Source of the DNA: Trileptium ribeirensis
Taxonomy: Eukaryota > Nematoda > Enoplea > Enoplida > Thoracostomopsidae
Assembly (NCBI GenBank): GCA_030248225.1
Contig: JASANE010007453.1
Location: 40,655 to 104,654, forward strand
Direction: 5' to 3'
DNA: 64,000 nt
In this document: piece after piece, positions 1-30,466 of the stretch
Position numbering within the stretch: position 1 is the first letter of the stretch
How the letters are laid out: the number at the start of each line of letters is the position of its first letter
The notes under the pieces: generated by a model
Told to the model about the DNA's origin: nothing
Database searches by the model: none
Seen by the model: only the letters and a program-made list of their open reading frames with translations
Translations under genes and position numbers: made by a program

Positions 1-195
1 TTTATGCGCACAACAAAAGCTTAGGAAATTATACGCGGTTAAATGGTATTCGAAGGGAGTTCACTACCTTACATACAGCGATAACACAAAGTAATTAGAG
101 CCATCAAACTTAACTAACCCACACTGAGAGTTAACATTCGATGATATCAAATAGGTTAATTAAAAAACTTTATGAATGCTGCCAGCGCATACATA

Positions 196-201
196 TTTAT
201 T
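196..201 (-). promoter_or_regulatory. Candidate polyadenylation signal of the ABCB9-like gene
   Basis: The minus strand reads AATAAA about 65 bases after the stop codon of the transporter gene. The position suits a 3' end signal. In AT-rich DNA this hexamer also occurs by chance, so it is a candidate only. Confidence 0.4.
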
Positions 202-266
202 GCCCAATACCACAAAGTCAGTACCCAATATCAAAAAATTTAGCATAGACTATGAAACACGACAGC

Positions 267-20540
<20,274 letters not shown>

Positions 20541-22384
20541 TATGCTAAAAATATTTACCTAAATTATTAAATATTTATTTAAATACCTAAAAGTTGATGA
20601 TATTAATATAAAACAAAAAGTTGTGAAATTAAACGGTAGCAACAAACTAAACTGCGATCGTGGATGCAAAAGAGTCAGATTCATTCAAACAATAATAAAA
20701 GACCTCTGTAAAACTCTAAAACATTATAGATTTAACGCTAAATATTCAACAACACACGGTATTGTGGTACACACAACCTTATAGGGGCTCAATACCTAGG
20801 AATAATGGGCTCATAACCGAAGTTGATCAAACTGGAACCACAACTGAACAATTTCGTTCATCTGCATTTACGTATATGTTCGACCACCATTCAAGGCTTA
20901 TGTACAGTAAATGATTTGTTATCTTGCGGTTTTAAGTTTTGTTAATACGCAGTTGAAATCATTGGCGAAAATTACAGCCAAAGAGAACCATGACATAATG
21001 CATGTCCGTATGTTATTTTATTCATAAACAACATAACTCATGTTCAATATATTAAAACATTGGATGGTGTGGTGGTAATAGAATGCTCGTAACCTCAATG
21101 TAAAGCTTTTGTGTTAATCCTGCCAAATAGTCACACTAAACCATCCCACATAGCCATGTCGACCCAAAACTATGAGTGTTTGTTTCCGTGCAATTAGCGG
21201 AAAACAAAAAAATAATGCACTGTCGTTAAGCCTCGACGCTTCTTACGATGTGTTAGCGTAACCGCTAAGACTAAAATTTATCAATTGTTTAGTCATCAGC
21301 AGTGTTCTAATCTCAACGAGAGAACACACAGCTACAACCAGAAAGTTATCTTAACAAAATTGCATAACTTGCTCAACAATTCTCCGTGACTAATAAGCCC
21401 ATGACGTCCCGGCATGTGTAACAACAACCTGAAAACAAGTAATAACAACAAAATAATACAAGTAACGGCAAATAATATGACAAGTAACATCAAATATATA
21501 AATGAAAGCTCCAATTATTTGGAAACCCAACGCTATAATGGCAGTACACGTAACTATTATTATGAGCAAAAGTTAAGTGACAAGAATTATGACAAAATAA
21601 AAATAAGTGAAAATAAAAATAGAAAATTTTTGGGAATTTTGTAAGTTTTTTTATTGTTTTTGGATTTTATAATTATTTAAATTTTTTATGAAATTTGTAA
21701 ATTTTGTGAGTGAAAAATAATATGGAATTTTTTCCAAAGGCACAATATAACACAAGTTAGGCTGAAAACAAGTAATACAACTCAATACGGGCTATCCTCA
21801 ATTTACCAAGGTTTAACGAGTCCAGCTCGATTCGTCATAATATATTACCACAATTACTGTACATATTGTTATTGTTGAAGAATAACGTAGTTACCGCAGG
21901 CATATAGCGTTCATCCATCCACGACGAGGCGAAAAATTAATCGACCCTACAAGTTCCTATAACAAAGTATATATATAAAGAAAAATAAGAAAAATACACA
22001 GACAAATAGTATTAAACTTCACAATGTTTATTCTATATAATGTCAATATACATAATTGTTGTTGCCATTGTTGGACTCGACTATGATGAGGCAAAATTAA
22101 TCATTGTCCATCTCGACCATGGCGAAATACGAAATGACGATAAGTTCCTGTAAGCCAGGACTCACAATGCTGCGTATAATGTTCAGCATAATTGTTATAA
22201 TTGTTCGATACCAAATTCGCGACGTATTTGAAGACAAAAAGTATATTAAACGTTCGCGATAACTCAAAATGTTGAACCATGACGACATAATTAGTGAGGT
22301 TATACTAATACTTTTTAAGGTTATTACTATTACTGTTTATTGTAGCGCCTAATTGACGAAAAATTAACGACCGTAAATATTGTT
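20541..22384. other. Intergenic region between the transporter and the retroelement-like block
   Basis: AT-rich, with homopolymer-rich stretches around 21590-21720. This is where a 3' LTR of the minus-strand retroelement would be expected if the exonuclease ORF belongs to it. Short motifs of the type GACGAGGCGAAAAATTAA recur (21929, 22084, 22353) and have a weak echo at 34490, but I could not establish an LTR pair by eye. Confidence 0.4.
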
Positions 22385-23860
22385 TTAATTCCGACGTGGT
22401 TTTGGCAAATATAACGGCCAATCGCATTCCAGGGGCATAGATAACGGTTGCCCCGGACAATCGTGACGTTGATCATGCCATTGCGTAACGAATTGAAGTT
22501 CGTTCAAAAACGCAGCTGAAAACTGTTGTCGCGTTTGTCTCGAAACTTGAGCAATTAATTGTTGTAATAGTTCCCGTTGCTCGTGCGCAGGTTCTCCATG
22601 CATTTGTTGGTCATTTAGTTGACTTTCCAATTTGTCAATTTAGTCGCGTAGACGCTGATACTCCGTATTCGGAAAAACATAGTCACGAACTCGGGCTACT
22701 TAACTTGATATACCCGATCGCGTATCGGCGTAACGTCGCATATCTCGTTGGACGTCGCTTTCCCATTTACGTCGACTAAAGCCAATAAAAAGCAGTCGCG
22801 GAAAGTATTGGATCGCAATGCTGCGCCTTCGCAGCATTTCGTAAACGAATCCACGTACCGTATACGCTAATCGCCGTATGAAAAGATCGTATAGTTCTGG
22901 CGTAACAATAACGTCCCATTGCTTTTGAAAAATTATATTTCGGACACGTTCTTCCCATTTAAAGAAAAGGTCAATTAAATCACGTTCGCTAATATGCCGT
23001 CCACGTTCACCAAGTTGTTTGAATTCGCGTTTTAACTCATATTCATGCGTTGTGGCATCGGTTCGTTGGACAAACTTTGGTAAAACGTGAAGTAATGGTA
23101 AATTAACCGGTTACCAAACGGTGTAATAGGACCAGTTCGTAAGTCGTTACCATTAAAATGTAGTGAGGTCATTTCGTCGTTCGCTCGGTAGCGCTAATTG
23201 ACCGGCATCACGTTGTGATGACGCTGGTTGTACGGCTGGTGGCGCTGCTGCTATAGCAGTCGCCCCTTGTTCCTCTGAAGTTCTTGGCACCGTTTTCGTA
23301 GGCGTAACGGCTGACGCTTCCTCAAAAATTTCCACATCGCTAGCCTTTCGTTGCTTTTCAGTAGCCACCGTTAACGTTGATACGGCTGGCGTTGACGTAA
23401 AAGACGGCGCAAAAGTTGCTGCCGACGTCGACTGTTGCTCCTCCTGATAAACTACTTCCTGTCGCTGTCGTGGTCGTGGCACAATAACTGATGAGGCACG
23501 TTGTTTGCCTCGCTGTCGTCGCCTCGCTTCACGATCACTATCGCTAGATTCGCTAGTTACTCTTTCGTTGTCGTAGCGACGTTCAGCGCGCGCTTGACGA
23601 CTTGCAGTTCGTTGCATTTTCCTCTTAGTTTGCGTTCCTCGTGTTTTGCGTTCCGGCGACTCTCTCTCCCGTAATCGCAGTTTGAGTTCGGCATTTTGAC
23701 GATGTGCGTGATCAAGCTCCATTTGCCGGGCTTCCAGTTGAGCTCGGTAGCTTTCGTACATTCGACGCAAGTAATGCAACGCAGTATCGACTCGCGTATT
23801 TAATTGCATTTGTTGCATCAACAGCATACCATCCAATTGCACTGCCTGTTGGAGGTACGG
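22385..23860 (-). pseudogene. Gln/Arg-rich coiled-coil C-terminal segment of the exonuclease ORF
   Basis: The frame opens with QLDGMLLMQQMQLNTRVD and a heptad-like stretch (RAQLEARQMELDHAHRQ), then basic and Ser-rich linkers. After three stops near 23153-23111 the same frame continues with about 125 open codons (KREFKQLGERGRHISERDLI ... KWESDVQRDMRRYA). After two more stops it reads a second Gln-rich coiled coil (QRELLQQLIAQVSRQTRQQF) and ends at 22385. Coiled coils suggest oligomerisation. No family is recognised. Confidence 0.5.
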
Positions 23861-24842
23861 CCTGTTGCAATTGTTCACGCACTTGTGCCAATTCCGTACC
23901 ACGCAAATTTCCCAACTGCAACTCAATGTGCAATGAAGGCGAAATTTCCTGACCACTCGTCACCATTGTAGTAGGCGGTTGTTCGGCAACAGCCGCAACT
24001 TGTTCTTGTTGTTGAACGTGCTCATAGGCGACAGTAACTAGTTGATTAGTGAGCATATCCATAACACGCGGTCGTGCTGGATTCACCACTGAAATAGGCT
24101 GTTGAAACGGCGCTCGAATAGCGTGCGACAAACGCATACGCGCCGACTGGGGAAGGCTAGGTGGGAACATAATACTAGCTCTCCCTCGTCCCCTAACTGG
24201 TCGTACTGTCATCGGCACAATATCTGACATCGCAGGTTCCGCTTGAGCTACTGTTACTAAGCTAGACGCGGAAGACACTGGCAAAGTTAAAGCACTCGAC
24301 GACACTACCGCCGTTTCTGATTCAGCACGTATCCGACTCAGCGTGGATTGATCCATTGTTTCCTGAGCTGGTAATGTAACTGCGGACGAATCTACACTCA
24401 CAATCCTTAAGGGAGTTTTCCTTCTACCAACCGATTCAGTCATGGATTCCGGATCTACAGTAATCCCCATTAGGTTTGCTAAGCTTTCTTGCGCTGCCAA
24501 ACCTCCCATTTTCTGGCACTTCCGCTGGTTTTCGTGAGCAATCTGCTCGTTTTCGACCCAAGTAGAATGATGTTGGACAGGATCTACTGGACTAGCAGTG
24601 ACCGTTACAGATCCTATTATACGTACCGAGTCGTCTGATGCAGGTTCCGGCGTACGAACCGCAGGCGGTGTTGTGGCAACTGATGAAGCATTAGAAGCTG
24701 CATCTTCTTCTCGTAATACTTGACAATCTAAACGTTGCAATACAGCTGGGCGGGTGACAACACATGCACCGCCATAATGCTCATCATAAGCTATCATTAT
24801 CCTTTCGCGAATTTTACGACAGGCACTCCTTCGGTTTCCCAT
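23712..24842 (-). pseudogene. Ser/Thr/Val/Ala-rich segment of the exonuclease ORF
   Basis: 376 codons are open in a second frame and overlap the previous piece by 46 bases. The sequence is low in complexity and rich in Ser, Thr, Val, Ala and Pro, suggesting a disordered linker, with an RPVRGRGRA patch near the middle. Near its end it turns Gln-rich and passes by a frameshift (~23850) into the coiled-coil segment. I recognise no family. Confidence 0.45.
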
Positions 24843-25342
24843 TGGATGGCTTGCTGGTTCATTTCTTCGTCGAACATATCCTCACGACGTTCCTCTAACT
24901 CCGTTTCATCTCCAGGACCAGCGACGACATCTTGGTGTCGCTGTATACGTGAACGACGTCGACTACGCTTAGCTCGTCGTCGTTTCTCTGCTTCGTACCA
25001 TGCCTTAAACTCATCCATGCCATCCGGAAGATAATCGCGATTATAGCGCATTTCGGATTCCGGAATTTCAATAACCGGCGTATGATCCAAGTCGATAGGA
25101 TCCAACCGCATATTTTGACCCAATTGTCGATTTAATTGCGCTGCCGTTGCTGCAAATAATCGATCAGTATCGCGATGTAGGTTTCCTCCAAGGTCAATTA
25201 CAAAAGCAGCTTCGCCGTTGTCTTGATCATTAATTTGATACAAGCTGCTATGCTCTTCGACATTCCATCGGCCCTTGCGCCGCCAATAACCAGCGCATTG
25301 AGCCACTTTTTCGGCGATACTTTCTTGATAACCACGACGATT
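24797..25342 (-). pseudogene. Middle part of the exonuclease ORF: acidic and basic segments
   Basis: It follows the previous piece in the same frame after a TGA. It contains a strongly basic run (EKRRRAKRSRRRSR), which would suit nuclear localisation or nucleic acid binding, then an acidic EERREDMFDEEM stretch. I recognise no enzyme motif. It ends where a frameshift moves the open frame to 24842-23712. Confidence 0.5.
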
Positions 25343-26437
25343 TCATACGGCATCGGGATTAACTCGCACCGTTAAGCCACGCGCATCCGTTGTAAATGCT
25401 CGAAATATGCGCGGAAATTGTTCAATCAAAAGCCATAAACGATTAACGTCGTGGTGTCCCATTGGTGGAGGCGTACCACGTCGATGTGCGATAAACAATG
25501 CTCCATCAATGAGCATGACATCATGGGCACTATATCGGACGAATCGTCGATACTCTTCAACGTTCAGCACCCAATTTCCAGGACCGATTTGTCGCACACG
25601 GATTCCGCTAAATAGTGTTGTACCATATGGCGTTGGATCTTGTCGAATACGTCCAGTAAACAGGAAGAAAAATCGCCGTAAACTATACCGACCACCTACT
25701 GCCGCTTGCAAATCCATGGAATTAGCGTGTGGGAACGGCTGGTTGTATTGTAGATATCGCACGTTCCAGAATCCTTCATCATTGTTCATCGCCCACCATA
25801 TTTTTAATCGTGCTTCTGACGCAATACACGCATATAACGCTGTAGGCATATCCGGACCAAGCGCCATTAAATCAAAAATGATGACAACTCCTTCAATCGT
25901 GGCGACTTGTAATGTAGCTGCTGCTGTGCGTTGCCAACCTGCTGCATATGCTAACCATTTTGGATCGACCCATAGTCGCGCATTACGTGGCAACCATCGC
26001 CAGCAGACGTCAAACGGATCCTTCTCAGGCGTTCCTAAATATTTCTCCCATGCTTCTTAAAATTGCTGCTGTTGACGGTAGCTGATGTTTACACCCTCCA
26101 TATCACATGCTATTAAGTTAGTAGCTGAACGCTCGATAATGCCTATCGCTGACTCAATTTGGTCACGGGCGTCTACCACAACTACGCTAGCGGGTTGCGT
26201 CCACTCTCGACCCACCATTTCTAAGCCACTGGTCCACGCATATAAATTCCAAACGGGATGGTTACGATCTTTCCATGGTGGACCTTGCTGTGCCTTTGAC
26301 CAAGTTAACTGTTGCTCTACCACGTTAAGCGAACGCTCAAGAGGTTTATCTCCCTGCTCAGACTCTAAGTCAGATAACCAATCGGAACCCTCTGAGGACC
26401 CGGTTTCACTACCGCTATCCCAATTCGAGTCCGCCAT
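25343..26437 (-). pseudogene. 3'-5' exonuclease domain (DEDDy, EXD1/WRN-exonuclease type)
   Basis: The first piece (26437-26057) carries exonuclease motif I, ACDMEGVNI, with Asp112 and Glu114. The same frame continues past one TAA with TLQVATIEGVVIIFDLMAL, the usual beta strands after motif I. A motif II-like region (RLKIWWAMNNDEGF, then SMDLQAAVG) and motif III, RYSAHDVMLID, matching Y-x3-D, follow. Enzymes of this family remove nucleotides from 3' ends of DNA or RNA. The spacing between motif I and the next strand is longer than usual. A stop at 25343 precedes the basic region. Domain recognition is by motif only. Confidence 0.55.
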
Positions 26438-27131
26438 TTCAGCAGTTGTAGTGACGTTGTAATTGTCGAAAGCGTTGTAGAATAAGTCGCTGAATAACGC
26501 AGAATATTAATAGGATGAAACAATTGTTATTATTGTTATTTATTACGCACACCGTATCGCAGTTTAAATATCCGTTGGTATATGACGATCGCCTGAAATC
26601 TAAAATGTAATAATTGTTTATAACAGTTTTATCGAGCACACCATTCGACGGCCACCATGTCGAACCTTTTTCTACCATTTAAACCATGTCGAATACGCCA
26701 TGTCTAACACTCCATCTACGTAGCACGCACTCTTTTTTCCATTACTCCGATAGAATTAGATAGTTCTCATGGGCGTTCTCTACTGTAGATCTCCACCCAA
26801 GGTTGGCTCGTCACTACAACACTGTCAGTTCCAAAATTAGCACTCAATTATTACTGAAGCACGATTACTACGTTATACTATTCATTGTTCGATAGCGCAA
26901 AAATAGGAAAAGAAGCAAAAACAAATCAATTTACCCGTTTCCATACGCATGGCCACCATATCGAGTCGTTTTATCGGGCCAGCACTGGCGACCAACCGGC
27001 TAATGAAAGCATTACTTCATCGCTACCGAAGACTATACCACACGCGCCTTCCAGCTTTGTCCTGTTTCATTCCACACCGAAAAATAAAAGGATAGAATAA
27101 GAAGTACACATAATTAAATAGCATTTACTGT
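26438..27131. other. Spacer between the Gypsy pol and the exonuclease ORF
   Basis: About 690 bp without a convincing ORF. The motif GGCCACCATGTCG occurs at 26651-26663 and in variant form at 26951-26963. The same motif appears at 33541-33553, just upstream of gag on the element's strand. This shared motif at both sides of the gag-pol block could be part of a promoter or LTR remnant, but no long match was found. Confidence 0.4.
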
Positions 27132-27570
27132 TCATGTACATAGTCGTTGTATACATGCCGGACAATACCATAATGTCGTTTGCGGCTCCTGCTTCAATTT
27201 TACACACCGAAAATGATACCATTCGAGGCAGTAGTCACATTCGATCCAGTTAACATCATCTTCACCTATGCGGAGGTCTTCTTCGTAACTTTGCCCGCAT
27301 TCTCCGCAGAACCAATCGATTTCTTCGCTATCGATTTCTATCGCGCGTAAGCGTTGCTCGTATTCTAAATAATCGCGCGGCTCACCACCAAAATGTTTAA
27401 ACAAACTTTTGTTATAAATCTTACTTTTGCGTCGTGCATCACCTAAACGCATTACCTACAAATTAGGACCATGTACCTTGACTACTCGATATAGTCGCTC
27501 GAAATTCGGGTGAAATTTATTGGTGATCCTGCGAGAATCGATTTTCTCCGGCCTTCGCATTAACATCGCC
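27132..27570 (-). pseudogene. Integrase C-terminal domain fused to a PHD finger
   Basis: After a frameshift near 27570 the frame reads ITNKFHPNFERLYRVVKVHG, the SH3-like GPY/F region of Gypsy integrases. One TAG (~27451) follows, and the same frame continues through IYNKSLFKHFGG to a zinc finger. In the last open piece (27452-27132) the spacing is C49-x2-C52, C72-x2-C75, H80-x2-C83, C97-x2-C100, the C4HC3 pattern of PHD fingers, with Trp before the last Cys pair. PHD fingers read histone H3 tails, so this could guide integration to chromatin, as chromodomains do in other Gypsy elements. Confidence 0.75.
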
Positions 27571-28338
27571 TGGCAAAAAGTCACGAATGCGTCCTCTTCG
27601 ATCAAAATATCGCTTGTAGTCATCTTGGGCCAAACGTACGGATTTACTAGCTTCTTTCCAAGTGCTAGTCAACGTATCCAACATTTTTCGTACATGTTGG
27701 TCTGGACTTCCACCTTCCGTTAGTGACAATAACGGGTTTTCTCCCGGTAAATCAGGGTCACGACCATGCATTAAGAAAAACGGAGTTTGACCCGTTGACA
27801 CATGTACCGTGGTTCGGTACGCAAAAAGTGCGCTATCGATATAAGTGTCCCAATTATTTGGTTCCAATTCCGTAAGTGGTTTAATCATAGCCATCAACGT
27901 TTGATTCCAACGTTCTACAAGACCATTATATTGGTGATGATACGGTGTGGCAAACACTGTTCGACTTCCTAACTTGGCCGCTTCTAACGTAAACAATTCA
28001 GACGTGAAGGCTGGTCCTTGCTCAGACAAAATGACACGCGGTACTCCGTGTCGGGGTACTATCTTGTTCAGAAATAAATCAACAATAGTCACGGCCGTTT
28101 AGTCTGACGTCGCGAAAGCTTCTGGCCACTTTGTAAAATAATCAATAAAGTTGACTATATATTTGTTCCCAGAACGCGTTACTGGTAACGGACCTATCAC
28201 GTCTACGCCTACCATATGAAATGGTGCCATCGCAGGAATTGGTTGTAACGGTCCACGTCGATTCGGACCAGGTTTAAACCGCGCACACGGTACACATGCG
28301 TTAATAAACGTTGCAGGTCTTTCTTCATTGTGACCCAA
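27517..28338 (-). pseudogene. Gypsy integrase catalytic core (broken)
   Basis: The piece 28338-28099 has a CVPCARFKPG zinc pair and VDVIGPLP with the first catalytic Asp, and ends at an in-frame TAA. The piece 28098-27517 continues in the same frame with LSEQGPAFTSELF, HHQYNGLVERWNQ (catalytic Glu) and ALFAYRTTVHVSTGQTPF. The second catalytic position, normally Asp in S-D-x-G, reads Glu here. It ends shortly after a frameshift near 27570. Integrase inserts the cDNA into host chromosomes. Confidence 0.85.
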
Positions 28339-29786
28339 TAAAACTTTCGTTCGAGCTTAGCCAACGCTCGATTGTATCCTACATGACCTGCGTATTTAGT
28401 CGTGTGAGCCTGTTCCGTCACAACTACACGAAATTCCTCAGGTAGTACCAAACGAAATTCGCACGCTTCTGCGCGAACAGGTCTGCGTTTTCGGCTCACG
28501 TAATACAAGATAACATGACGGACATGGAACCTATCTTCCTGAAACAGAATCTGTCGTTGCAAATCCTCCGCTAACTCGGGATCCAATTCTTGGTCCTCCA
28601 GAAAACGAACCATTCCTCGTGTAAATGGATCCAAAGATTGGGCTCGTCGGATTTCCTCCGCTTCCCATGGCGGGTCAATAGCAAAATAGTCATTCAAATC
28701 ACGTTCTACTACAGGCGCTGCGACCTGTATTCCACTTGGACCAGGTTGTGGATCATTTATTTCGTCGTTTTCGTCAGTCACTGCGTTAGGGCTTTGCGTA
28801 ACTACACCCACGATCCTTAAGAGATTAGCTTCTCGTTTCACTAACGCTTCGTTAAGATATGCGTTATCCGGTTTCCGGTCTACTCCCGAATTATCAACCG
28901 ATTCCTTATTCGACATAGATTTCAAAATCGGTGGACGCGACATAGCGTCAGCATTAAGATGCTGTCTACCAGGTTTGTACACTACTTCGTAATCGAATTC
29001 TTGGATTCTCGTTATGAAACGCAATAGCCGTGGTGTTAACAAATCGATGGAACGAGGTTTCATTAGAATCTGTACTAAGGGAGCGTGATCCGTGACAATC
29101 GTGGTAAAACTACCCAATAAATATGGCGGAAATTGCACCATAGCTCGTACTACGGCCAAGAATTCCTTTTCAGTCACGCTATATCTTGTTTCAGCATCGT
29201 GGAATTTTCTACCGCCATAATGGATCACTCGTTCCTTTCCATCCTCGCCACATTGTGTCAGAATAAAGCCAACACCTTCGTTGCTAGCGTCGGTGTACAA
29301 CCTAAATGGTTTCACTGGGTTCGGGTACGCTAAGGTAGGCGCTGTAGTCAGTGCCACCTTGAGTTTATCGAAGGCTATCTGGCACTGTTTCGTCCAGCGA
29401 GATTCTACCGAATTAAACTTACTCGGTCCTTTTGTCAATCCATGCAACGGAGCGGCGATGAGACTATAACCTTCGATAAATTGACGGTAATAACCGGTCA
29501 ACCCTAAGAATGAACGTACTTCCGTAACGTTTTGGGGTCTTTCGCACTCCAATATCTTTTGGACTTTCGCTGGATCCGGGGCTATTCCACTCTCCGACAC
29601 TACATGACCTAGGAACAATACTTCGCGCCTTACGAAGTCACATTTCTTGCCCTTGATAGATAAACCTGCATCACGTAGACGATTGAACACACATTGGAAA
29701 TCCCACAGATGCTCTTCGAACGTTGGCGAGAACACGATGACGTCATCGATATAGCACAGGCAAAATTCCAAATGATACCCTGACAA
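28209..29786 (-). pseudogene. Gypsy RT palm/thumb, RNase H and integrase zinc finger
   Basis: 525 open codons. The RT active site CYIDDVIVF is at residues 11-19, followed by FLGHVVSESGI and the SFLGLTGYYRQFI thumb. RNase H motifs are LYTDASNEGVGFIL, SVTEKEFLAVVRA and VTDHAPL, then the tether GRQHLNADAMSRPP. A 100-residue acidic linker precedes the H2C2 zinc finger (HTTKYAGHVGYN). The frame then shifts near 28290 into the integrase core. It is the longest intact part of pol. Confidence 0.9.
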
Positions 29787-29953
29787 GACGAAGCAAGCGC
29801 AATGGTCAAACCAAAGGGCATTACCTTAAATTCGAATAACCCTTCATGGCAAATGAAAGCTGTCTTTTCGACATCCTCAGGTTCCATTTCTACCTGCCAA
29901 TAACCAGATTTTAAATCCAATGTCGTGAAATACTTGGCACCTTTAAGGGCGTT
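29787..29953 (-). pseudogene. Gypsy RT middle part between two breaks
   Basis: It directly follows the TAA at 29954 in the same frame and reads FTTLDLKSGYWQVEM (catalytic Asp of motif A) and LFEFKVMPFGLT (motif B). A frameshift just after motif B moves to the frame that encodes YIDD. Confidence 0.85.
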
Positions 29954-30466
29954 TTACGTATCGTCAATTCGTGGAAGAGGAAAACTATCCTTCTTTGTTA
30001 CATCGTTCAACATACGATAATCGATACAGAATCGCATGTGTCCAGTCTTTTTCTTGACGAGAACCACAGGAGATGCCCAAGGACTCATCGATGGTTGAAT
30101 CGCATCGTCATCCAGCATAGCCTGGACCTGTTTAGAAATTTCCTCACGATGCACGTAAGGTGCACGTCGCATGCGTTGCTGGGTAGGTTTGGTATCCCCG
30201 GTATCGATAGGGTGTCGCAATACATGCGTTCGGCTAAGTGGTGTTGTGGAACTCCCGAAAACATCGCTGTTGCGTTCTAACAACCGCGCTAACATTCGTT
30301 TTTCGGTCTCGGTAGCAACAACATCCTTTAGGGACACACCCTCTGGTAACTCTACTTCTTTATCTAGAGTTATTTCCGCGGCTAACTCCCTATATAAGCG
30401 TTTAGCTTCTTTCGCCCTAATCTGAACCTTATTGATAACGGCCTTAGAGTAATCGACATCAGTCAT
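29954..30466 (-). pseudogene. Gypsy RT N-terminal part
   Basis: It starts with ATG at 30466 and overlaps the end of the gag-pro frame as ATGA. The translation has [32 protein letters not shown] and [20 protein letters not shown], the fingers domain of Gypsy RTs. It stops at an in-frame TAA after PRIDDT. Confidence 0.88.

Larger units (their letters stand above)
22385..26437 (-). pseudogene. Broken ~1,350-codon ORF downstream of the Gypsy pol: DEDDy exonuclease plus coiled coil
   Basis: A run of minus-strand open frames covers 4.05 kb. One frame carries 26437-24797, a second 24842-23712 and a third about 23860-22385, so two frameshifts explain the layout. Several single in-frame stops, mostly TAA, interrupt it (26057, 25343, 23153, 23147, 23111, 22700, ~22664). 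It starts with ATG and an acidic Ser-rich leader. Exonuclease motifs follow, then a basic segment, a long Ser/Thr/Val-rich part and a Gln-rich coiled coil. GC content and decay pattern resemble the adjacent Gypsy element, and strand and order fit a third ORF in the env position. Alternatives are a captured host gene, an unrelated nested element, or a host gene with unrecognised introns. Membership of the Gypsy element is inference. Confidence 0.6.
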
